Source of the DNA: Propionibacteriaceae bacterium
GTDB taxonomy: Bacteria > Actinomycetota > Actinomycetes > Propionibacteriales > Propionibacteriaceae
NCBI GenBank assembly: GCA_017306015.1
Contig: JAFKJK010000008.1
Coordinates: forward strand, 1 to 64,000
Direction: 5' to 3'
DNA length: 64,000 bases
The position numbers and the translations under genes are program-made. Shown here in pieces: positions 49,047 to 56,258 of this stretch (position 1 is the first letter of the stretch; each line of letters starts with the position of its first letter). The notes under the pieces were generated by a model. It was given only the letters and a program-made list of their open reading frames with translations, ran no database searches and was not told the DNA's origin.

Positions 49047-50908
49047 TGAGCGTTGAGCGGCTCGCCGCTGCGCTCACCCGACTGCAGGCCGTGCTGGCGG
49101 CCGTGCGGCTGCCCCTGGACGTCCCGGGAGCCGAGACCGCCCGAGGCCTCGCGGCCGAGCAGCAGAACCAGATCGTCGACTACCTGCTGCCGAGGCTGGG
49201 ACGGCTCGATGCCCCGCTGCTTGCCGTCGTCGGCGGCTCGACCGGCGCAGGCAAGTCGACCCTGGTCAACTCGCTGATCGGCCGGCAGGTGACCGCGGCG
49301 GGCGTGATCCGGCCGACCACCCGCTCGTCGGTGCTGATCCACCACCCCACCGACGCCCGCTGGTTCGCCTCCGGCAAGATCCTCCCCGGGCTCGCCCGCA
49401 GCCAGGACACCGTCGCCGACCCCAGGGTGCTGCAGCTCGTGCCGGAGCCGAGCCTGCCGGCCGGCCTGGCGATCCTCGACGCTCCCGACGTCGACTCGGT
49501 CGTCGCGGAGAACCGGGTGCTGGCCGCCCAGCTGCTGGCGGCCGCGGACCTGTGGATGTTCGTCACCTCTGCGGCCCGCTACGCCGACGCCGTCCCGTGG
49601 CAGTACCTGCGGGACGCGGCCCGACGCAATGCCGTGGTCGCGGTCGTGCTCGACCGGGTGCCGCCGGCGGCGATGGACGAGGTGCCGACCCACCTGGGCC
49701 AGATGATGAGCCAGCGCGGTCTCGGCGCGTCCCCGTTGTTCGCGGTGCCGGAGACCGACGTGGACGCCGAGGGGCTGCTGCCCGAGGCCGCGGTGGCGCC
49801 GATCCGGGCGTGGCTGGCCGACCTCGCCGAGGACTCCGTCCGCCGCAACCAGGTGGTCGTGCAGACGATGGACGGCGCGCTCGCGTCCCTGTCGGCGCAG
49901 ACGCCGACGCTCGTGGCCGCCTCGGCCGCCCAGGCGGAGTCACTGGAGACGTTGCGGACGGACGCGGAGAAGTCGTTCGCCGAGGCAGCCCGTTCGGTCG
50001 CCGCCCAGACCGCGGACGGCAGCCTGCTGCGCGGCGAGGTGCTGGCCCGCTGGCAGGACTTCGTCGGCACCGGGGAGTTCTTCCGGGCCGTGGAGAAGAA
50101 GATCGGCCTCTTCCGCGACCGTTTCGTGCAGCTCCTCCGCGGTGAGCCGAAGGAGGCCGAACAGGTGAAGCTGGCGGTCGAGTCCGGCCTGGAGGTGCTG
50201 ATCCGCGAGGAGGGTGAGGCCGCGGCGCGGCGGGTGGTGTCGGCCTGGGAGGCACACCCGGCGGGCCGGCAGCTCCTGGCCCGCGACGACGCCCTCGGCA
50301 GGGTCAGCGGTGACTTCGGCGACGCGTCCGCCCGGCTCATCCGTCAGTGGCAGGGCGACGTGCTCGAACTCGTCGCCACCGAGGGCAGGGCGAAGAAGGC
50401 GACCGCCCGCTACCTCGCGCTCGGTGTGAACGGTGCCGGGGTGGCGTTGATGATCTTCGTGTTCTCGCAGACCGGTGGCCTGCTCGGGGCCGAGGTCGGG
50501 GTGGCCGGTGGCACCGCCATCCTCGCCCAGCGCGTACTGGAGGCCGTGTTCGGGGAGGATGCCGTGCGTCGGCTGGCGAAGACCGCCAAGGAGCAACTCG
50601 ACGCCCGGGTCGAGGGCCTGATGGCCGCCGAGCTCGCCCGGTTCTTCCGACTCGTCGACGAGATCGGCCTGGATCAGGAACAGGCCGCCAACCTGACCGC
50701 GGCCCTGGCCGAGCTGGACGCTGCCCGAGCGGCAGAGGACAGGTTCACCGAGCGGGCGATCCCCGTCCCGGCCGAGCTGCCGGAGCTCGCCGCGCAGGCG
50801 ACGCGACGGCCGGAGTTGAACCCCGTGCCGCAGCCGGAGCCGGCCGAAGCGGAGCCCGAGCCGCACCCCGAGCAGCCGGAACCGCAGCCAGAGCAGGAGC
50901 TGTCGTGA
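49046..50908 (+). CDS. Dynamin-like GTPase A (membrane-associated)
   Basis: A 620-residue GTPase. The P-loop GGSTGAGKST is at 63-72, the G3 motif is in ILDAPDVDS, and the G4 position reads VVLDRVPP rather than NKxD, so guanine recognition is degenerate. A long helical stalk region follows, with a hydrophobic hairpin (GVNGAGVALMIFVFSQTGGLLG, then GVAGGTAILAQRVLEAVFG) that may insert into the membrane, and a Pro/Glu-rich tail. Bacterial dynamin-like proteins remodel or protect membranes; Streptomyces DynA/DynB stabilise FtsZ rings. CAGGAGG precedes the ATG. It should act with the next gene product. Confidence 0.82.
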   Translation: MSVERLAAALTRLQAVLAAVRLPLDVPGAETARGLAAEQQNQIVDYLLPRLGRLDAPLLAVVGGSTGAGKSTLVNSLIGRQVTAAGVIRPTTRSSVLIHHPTDARWFASGKILPGLARSQDTVADPRVLQLVPEPSLPAGLAILDAPDVDSVVAENRVLAAQLLAAADLWMFVTSAARYADAVPWQYLRDAARRNAVVAVVLDRVPPAAMDEVPTHLGQMMSQRGLGASPLFAVPETDVDAEGLLPEAAVAPIRAWLADLAEDSVRRNQVVVQTMDGALASLSAQTPTLVAASAAQAESLETLRTDAEKSFAEAARSVAAQTADGSLLRGEVLARWQDFVGTGEFFRAVEKKIGLFRDRFVQLLRGEPKEAEQVKLAVESGLEVLIREEGEAAARRVVSAWEAHPAGRQLLARDDALGRVSGDFGDASARLIRQWQGDVLELVATEGRAKKATARYLALGVNGAGVALMIFVFSQTGGLLGAEVGVAGGTAILAQRVLEAVFGEDAVRRLAKTAKEQLDARVEGLMAAELARFFRLVDEIGLDQEQAANLTAALAELDAARAAEDRFTERAIPVPAELPELAAQATRRPELNPVPQPEPAEAEPEPHPEQPEPQPEQELS

Positions 50909-52509
50909 AGCCGGCAGCCCGTCTCTCCGAGCGGCTGAAGGAGCTGTCCACGGCCGTCGAGGCGTGCGAGGGTCGCAGCGACCCGGCGGTGGTGGACCGG
51001 GCCCGAGGGGTCGTCGCCCGGGCCGGCCAACGGATGGCGTTCAGCAGCGACGTGACCGTGATCGCGCTCGCCGGATCGACCGGGTCGGGCAAGTCGAGCC
51101 TGCTCAACCGGCTCACCGGCACCGAACTCGCCGAGGTCGCGCTGCGGCGTCCGACCACCTCGCGGGCGATGGCCGTCGGGTGGGGGACGCAGCTGCCGAA
51201 CGAACTGCTCGACTGGCTGGACGCCGGGCAGCGGCACCTCATCGCCTCGCCCGACCCGAGGCTGGCGAACCTCGTGCTGCTGGACCTGCCCGACCACGAC
51301 TCCACCGAGGAGTCCCACCGGATCACCGTCGACCGGCTGGTCGACATGGTGGACGCCCTGGTCTGGGTCGTGGACCCGCAGAAGTACGCCGACGCGGCCC
51401 TGCACCAGGGCTACCTGGCCCCGCTGGCGAGCCACGCCGACGTGATGATGGTGGTGCTGAACCAGGTCGACCGGCTGGACGGCGCGGCGGTCGAACACTG
51501 CATGAAGGACCTGCGCCGGCTGCTCGACGCCGAGGGACTGAAGGCGACTCCGCTGATGGCAACCTCGGCCGTCCGCGGCGACGGAATCTACGAATTGCGT
51601 GAGGCGCTGCTCGGGACGGTCGCCAAGAAGCGCGCCATGGCCAGCCGGTTCAGCCTGGACGTGACCGCAGCGGCGCGGGCGCTGTCCGACGACCTCGGGC
51701 CGAAGGTGCCGGCGAAGCTCAACCCCAGCCTGTGCGAGGCGGTCACCGAGACGATGGCGGACGCGGCCGGCGTCCCGGTGGTGACCGCCGGCCTGGCCAA
51801 GGCCTGGCAGCGCCGGGGCCGGATCGCCACCGGCTGGCCGCTGCTCAGCTGGATCGGCCGGCTGCGTCCCGACCCGCTGAAGCTGCTCCGGCTCGGGACG
51901 GCGGCGAAGGCCGAGCTGAGCCCGACCGAGGTCAGCCGGACCTCGCTGCCCAAGGCGTCGAGCGTGCAGAGGGCGCGCGTCGACGAGGGTCTGCGACGAC
52001 TGGTCGACCAGGCATCGGAGGGGATGCCGACCGGCTGGGCGAGAGCAGTACGGCAGGCTGCCCGCAGCAACGACGCGCTGCTGGCCGACGACCTCGACAA
52101 GGCGATCGCCGGCACCGACCTGGCGGTGAAGTCGCCGTCCTGGTGGTGGGTGCTGTTCACGCTGGTGCAGTGGCTTCTGATCCTCGCCGTCGTCGGTGGT
52201 CTGGCCTGGTGGCTGGTCGGGCCGTTCCTGGCCGCGTCCGGCTTCGCGGTGCCGATCCTGAGCTGGTACGGCGTCCCGGCGGGCCTGTCGGTCGCGGTCG
52301 GCGGCGTGCTCGCCGGGCTCCTGCTGGCCGGCCTCGGCCGGCTGCTGGTCCGCGCCGGAGCGTCCGGACGGGCGCGGAAGGCGCGCAGGCAGCTGGAGTC
52401 CGCCGTCGCCGCGGTCGTCGCCGAGCAGGTGTTCGCTCCTGTCCAGGTCGAGCTGGACCGCTACCACGCGGCCAGGGACGCCCTGAAGAAGGCTCTGAAG
52501 GACCGTTGA
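50905..52509 (+). CDS. Dynamin-like GTPase B (membrane-associated)
   Basis: A 534-residue GTPase. The P-loop is AGSTGSGKSS, G3 is in LLDLPDHDS and G4 is an intact NQVD. A helical region and two or three C-terminal membrane helices (about 410-475) follow, then a basic helix. The GTG overlaps the stop of GTPase A (GTGA), with AGGAG in front. Two unequal GTPases in tandem, one with a degenerate guanine-binding motif, is the pattern of paired bacterial dynamins. Annotation as a ribosome-associated GTPase is possible but does not explain the membrane helices. Confidence 0.82.
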   Translation: MKPAARLSERLKELSTAVEACEGRSDPAVVDRARGVVARAGQRMAFSSDVTVIALAGSTGSGKSSLLNRLTGTELAEVALRRPTTSRAMAVGWGTQLPNELLDWLDAGQRHLIASPDPRLANLVLLDLPDHDSTEESHRITVDRLVDMVDALVWVVDPQKYADAALHQGYLAPLASHADVMMVVLNQVDRLDGAAVEHCMKDLRRLLDAEGLKATPLMATSAVRGDGIYELREALLGTVAKKRAMASRFSLDVTAAARALSDDLGPKVPAKLNPSLCEAVTETMADAAGVPVVTAGLAKAWQRRGRIATGWPLLSWIGRLRPDPLKLLRLGTAAKAELSPTEVSRTSLPKASSVQRARVDEGLRRLVDQASEGMPTGWARAVRQAARSNDALLADDLDKAIAGTDLAVKSPSWWWVLFTLVQWLLILAVVGGLAWWLVGPFLAASGFAVPILSWYGVPAGLSVAVGGVLAGLLLAGLGRLLVRAGASGRARKARRQLESAVAAVVAEQVFAPVQVELDRYHAARDALKKALKDR

Positions 52510-52526
52510 GCTGAGGGACCGCCCGG

Positions 52527-52554
52527 CTGTGGACAACCCGCTGGCTGTCCACAG
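52527..52554 (+). promoter_or_regulatory. Inverted pair of DnaA-box-like sites upstream of the SSB paralogue
   Basis: TGTGGACAA (52528-52536) is the complement of TTGTCCACA, the actinobacterial form of the DnaA box; CTGTCCACA (52545-52553) is one base away from it. Together they make a stem (CTGTGGACA / TGTCCACAG, 10-base loop), so a transcription-terminator hairpin for the GTPase genes is the alternative reading. Confidence 0.45.
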
Positions 52555-52627
52555 ACAGGAGATCCGCTGACCCATCCGGCGCCGTCGTCCCGATAGTGGA
52601 GGCCGAGTGCGACGGAAAGGGCAAGCA

Positions 52628-53107
52628 ATGGACTCCATGATCTGGATGAGCGGCAATGTCGGCGGCGACGTCGAATTCCGAACGGTGCGGGACGGTCTGG
52701 TCTACGCCGACTTCAGGCTCGGCTGCACGCCGCGGTACTGGCGGGACGGCGAGTGGGTGGACGCGGCGACGACGTGGATCACCGTCAACTGCAACCAGGC
52801 GCTGGCCGAGAACATCCGCGCCAGCATTCGCAAGGGCGACGCCGTCGTTGTCGTCGGCAGGCTGCGGACGTCCCGGTGGAACGACTCCGAGGGCACCACG
52901 CACGAGCGGCTGCAGATCGAGGCCAGCATCGTCGGCCACGACCTGTCCCGCGGGGTTGCGCGGTTCCAGCGGACCAGCCGGGTGCAGGCGGTCGACGACG
53001 CGGGCAAGGAGACCGGGAGCCGGACGGCCGAGGTGGCCGACGGCTCAGCCGAACCCGACGAGGGCGCCGAGACCGGCGCGACCGGCCGGGTGCCGGCCGC
53101 CGCGTAG
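52628..53107 (+). CDS. ssb: Single-stranded DNA-binding protein paralogue (SsbB-like)
   Basis: A 159-residue OB-fold protein: WMSGNVGGDVEFRTV, VYADFRLGCTPRYW, TWITVNCNQALAENI and GDAVVVVGRLRTSRW are the SSB strands. The Glu/Asp-rich tail ends in Ala residues and lacks the DDxPF tip that recruits repair partners, so this is not the main replicative SSB but an SsbB-type paralogue, often used in competence or chromosome segregation. The ATG after GGAAAGG is preferred to the GTG 21 bases upstream. Confidence 0.88.
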   Translation: MDSMIWMSGNVGGDVEFRTVRDGLVYADFRLGCTPRYWRDGEWVDAATTWITVNCNQALAENIRASIRKGDAVVVVGRLRTSRWNDSEGTTHERLQIEASIVGHDLSRGVARFQRTSRVQAVDDAGKETGSRTAEVADGSAEPDEGAETGATGRVPAAA

Positions 53108-53118
53108 GCGTCCGGGCC

Positions 53119-54801
53119 TCAGTCCCTGGTCAGCCTGCGGTGGGCGGTGCGGTGCGGCCGGGCCGCCTCCACGCCGAGCCGGGCCACCTTGTTCTGCTCG
53201 TAGTCGGCGTAGTTGCCCTCGAACCAGAACCAGACCGCGTCGTCGGCATCCGTGCCCTCCCAGGCGAGGATGTGGGTCGCGACCCGGTCCAGGAACCAGC
53301 GGTCGTGCGAGATCACCACGGCACAGCCGGGGAACTCCAGCAGGGCGTCCTCCAGCGACTGCAGGGTCTCGACGTCCAGGTCGTTGGTCGGCTCGTCGAG
53401 GAGCAGGACGTTGCCGCCCATCTTCAGGGTGAGGGCCAGGTTGAGCCGGTTGCGTTCACCGCCGGACAGCACGCCGGCCAGCTTCTGCTGGTCGGGGCCC
53501 TTGAAGCCGAAGGAGGCGACGTAGGCTCGGGACGGCATCTCGAAGCTGCCGACCTTGATGTGGTCCAGCCCGTCGGAGACGACCTCCCAGACGTTCTTGT
53601 CAGCGGCGATGCCGGCGCGGTCCTGGTCGACGTAGGAGAAGGTGACGGTGCTGCCGACCTTGAGCTGGCCGGAGTCCGGCTGCTCCTCGCCGACGATCAT
53701 CTTGAACAGGGTCGTCTTGCCGACGCCGTTCGGCCCGATCACCCCGACGATGCCGGCCCGGGGGAGGGTGAACGACAGGTCCTCGATGAGCACCCGGTCG
53801 CCGAACCCCTTGGTCAGCTTCGACGCCTCGAGGACGTCCGAACCGAGCCGGGGGCCGGTGGGAATGTTGATCTCGGTGAGGTCCACCTGGCGGTTCCGCT
53901 CAGCCTCAGCGGCCAGCTCCTCGTAGCGGGCCAGGCGGGCCCGGTTCTTCGCCTGCCGGGCCTTGGGGCTGGAGCGCACCCAGTCCAGTTCCCGCTCGAG
54001 GATCTTGGCGCGCTTGGCGTCCTTCTTGCCCTCGATCTGCAGCCGCGAGCGCTTGGTCTCCAGGTAGGTGGAGTAGTTGCCCTCGTAGGGGTGGAGCTGG
54101 CCGCGGTCGACCTCGCAGATCCACTGGGCCACGTTGTCCAGGAAGTACCGGTCGTGGGTGACCACCAGGACCGCTCCCGAATAGGCCTTGAGGTGGCCCT
54201 CCAGCCAGTTCACGCTCTCGGCGTCCAGGTGGTTGGTTGGCTCGTCGAGCAACAGCAGGTCGGGCTGCTCGAGCAGGAGCTTGCACAGGGCGACCCGACG
54301 CCGTTCGCCACCGGAGAGCAGATCGACGACCGTATCGGCCGGCGGGCACTGCAGCGCGTCCATGGCCTGTTCGAGTTGGGAGTCGAGATCCCACGCGTTG
54401 CGGTGGTCGATCTCGTTCTGCAGCCGTTCCATCTCGGCGCCCAGGGCGTCGTAGTCGGCGTCCGGCTCGCCCATGGCGAGGGCGACCTCGTCGTAGCGGT
54501 GCAGCAGGGCCTTGGTGTCGGCGACGCCTTCCTCGATGTTCTCCAGGACGGTCTTGCCCTCGGTCAGCGGAGGCTCCTGCAGCAGGATCCCGACGGTCTT
54601 CTCCTTGGCCAGCAGCGCGTCGCCGTTGTCCGGCCTGACCAGTCCGGCCATGACGCCCAGCAGCGTCGACTTGCCGGCCCCGTTCGGGCCGACGACGCCG
54701 ATCTTGGCGCCCTCGAAGAACGACAGGGTCACGTTGTCGAGCACCAGCTTCTCGCCCAGCTTCTTGCGGACGTTGTGCATGGTGTAGATGAACTCGGGCA
54801 T
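53119..54801 (-). CDS. ettA: Energy-dependent translational throttle protein EttA (ABC-F)
   Basis: A 560-residue ABC-F ATPase that binds the ribosomal E site and gates translation according to ATP/ADP ratio. There are two ABC domains and no membrane part: Walker A GPNGAGKST (38-46) and GPNGVGKTT, signatures LSGGERRRV and LSGGERNRL, and Walker B LLLLDEPTNHLD and LLLDEPTNDLD. The interdomain linker (AKRAKILERELDWVRSSPKA) is the family type. GAAGGA precedes the ATG; the longer frame upstream is antisense to the next gene. Confidence 0.93.
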   Translation of the reverse strand: MPEFIYTMHNVRKKLGEKLVLDNVTLSFFEGAKIGVVGPNGAGKSTLLGVMAGLVRPDNGDALLAKEKTVGILLQEPPLTEGKTVLENIEEGVADTKALLHRYDEVALAMGEPDADYDALGAEMERLQNEIDHRNAWDLDSQLEQAMDALQCPPADTVVDLLSGGERRRVALCKLLLEQPDLLLLDEPTNHLDAESVNWLEGHLKAYSGAVLVVTHDRYFLDNVAQWICEVDRGQLHPYEGNYSTYLETKRSRLQIEGKKDAKRAKILERELDWVRSSPKARQAKNRARLARYEELAAEAERNRQVDLTEINIPTGPRLGSDVLEASKLTKGFGDRVLIEDLSFTLPRAGIVGVIGPNGVGKTTLFKMIVGEEQPDSGQLKVGSTVTFSYVDQDRAGIAADKNVWEVVSDGLDHIKVGSFEMPSRAYVASFGFKGPDQQKLAGVLSGGERNRLNLALTLKMGGNVLLLDEPTNDLDVETLQSLEDALLEFPGCAVVISHDRWFLDRVATHILAWEGTDADDAVWFWFEGNYADYEQNKVARLGVEAARPHRTAHRRLTRD

Positions 54802-54952
54802 GCGGGGGATTCCTTCGCGATCGGAAGCGGCGTCCAGTATGCCATCGCTGGCGCCGGCCGGCCGCGTCGAGGGTCGGCAGCGCTCGTCGGAAGGAGTACG
54901 TTGTTCCCGCAAGGCTGCGTAGCCCTGTTCCACTCCGATCGAGAGGTTTCCG

Positions 54953-56188
54953 ATGAGGCACCATCGGCTCGCCTGGGTCGCGGCCGTCTCGGCGATGACC
55001 GCGCTCCCGTTCGCCCCTGTCACAGCTCAGGCAGCGGTCCCCGCGAGGGCCCTCACGCCGTCCGATGTCGTCGCGCCCACCGTGGTGAAGCACGTGAGCA
55101 CCGACGTTGACGGCGACGGCACTCGCGACTCGATCAGCCTGACCTACCTCGGCGCGAACCAGTTCACATTGACCGCCACCACCACGAAGGGCACGTCGGC
55201 TTCGGTGACGTTCACCTCTGTCGTCGATCCCGATCACGGTACCGCCGGCTCGGCGTGGTACGGCGCGTCCGCCATGGACGGACGCAAGGGGTCGGAACTG
55301 ATCGTGAAGCGCAACACCCCCGACTCGATCCTCAGCGGCGGCCCCACAGCGCTGAGCGTCTACACGTGGCGCTCGGGCAAGCTCGTTGCGGAGGCTGCGC
55401 CGGCTACGCCCAAAGGCAAGGTATGGGTGGTCAACGACGACGGTTCGCCCGCGCGCGGCTACCGGTTCTTCTCCAGTCACGGCCACCGCTACGTCGACGC
55501 GAGCTGGCTCAAAGCCGTCAGCAACCGGACGGGCTGGAAGGGCAGCGTCGTCCGCTCGGTGTGGCGCCACGGCGCCTGGGTGAAGGTGTCGACGCGCTCC
55601 ACCAAGACCCTCACCTGGGGCAGCTGGAGCATCGCCGGGCCCAGGCTGCTGCTCGGCCAGGTGAACGTCGACGTGAACGGCGACAGCCGGCCCGACCTCG
55701 TGTCCTTCTACCAGAACGGGATCAGGCACTACGTGGTCAAGGTCGCCACCGGCAAGAAGACAGTGGAGCAGGGCTTCGCCGCGGAGGACGCGGGCTTCGT
55801 CGGGGCGGCTGCCCTGGACGCGGTCCCCGGCGCCGAGCTGATCGTCAAGACCGAATGGGAGACGCCCCTGTGGAAGGTGCTGACCTGGCGGGACGGGAAG
55901 CTCACCAGCCTGCCGGGCCCGAACGCGCATGCGGGCTCTGCCGGCGTGTGGGCCGGTGCGGGTGACGAGACAGTGACCAACTACACCACCAGCGTCGAGG
56001 ACGGGAAGCACTACGTCACCGAGACCTGGAAGGCCGACGAGTCCGACATCGCCCACGTCAAGAAGTGGGTCTGGCAGGCCAACGGCTGGACCACGGTCAG
56101 CGACTGGACCCAGGTCACCCTGACCGACGACCAGGTGAGGGCCATCCACTGGCGCGGGTTCACCGCCGCCGACCTGGTCACGCCCTGA
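54953..56188 (+). CDS. Secreted protein with two tandem FG-GAP/VCBS-like halves
   Basis: A 411-residue protein with a signal peptide (cleavage near residues 26-28, AQA-AVP). The mature part is an internal duplication: each half opens with a calcium-binding loop (DVDGDGTRDS; DVNGDSRPDL) and then repeats the same order of motifs (GASAMDGRKGSELIVK and GAAALDAVPGAELIVK; YTWRSGKL and LTWRDGKL; VWRHGAWVKVS and VWQANGWTTVS). FG-GAP/VCBS-type beta structure at the cell surface is likely; the ligand is unknown. GAGAGG precedes the ATG. It diverges from ettA. Confidence 0.8.
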   Translation: MRHHRLAWVAAVSAMTALPFAPVTAQAAVPARALTPSDVVAPTVVKHVSTDVDGDGTRDSISLTYLGANQFTLTATTTKGTSASVTFTSVVDPDHGTAGSAWYGASAMDGRKGSELIVKRNTPDSILSGGPTALSVYTWRSGKLVAEAAPATPKGKVWVVNDDGSPARGYRFFSSHGHRYVDASWLKAVSNRTGWKGSVVRSVWRHGAWVKVSTRSTKTLTWGSWSIAGPRLLLGQVNVDVNGDSRPDLVSFYQNGIRHYVVKVATGKKTVEQGFAAEDAGFVGAAALDAVPGAELIVKTEWETPLWKVLTWRDGKLTSLPGPNAHAGSAGVWAGAGDETVTNYTTSVEDGKHYVTETWKADESDIAHVKKWVWQANGWTTVSDWTQVTLTDDQVRAIHWRGFTAADLVTP

Positions 56189-56258
56189 CGGCGCGCCGTC
56201 GGGGAGTCAGCGCCTGAGTCACGTCAGACGACCGACGCGCGGTCGAGCGGATCGCTAG

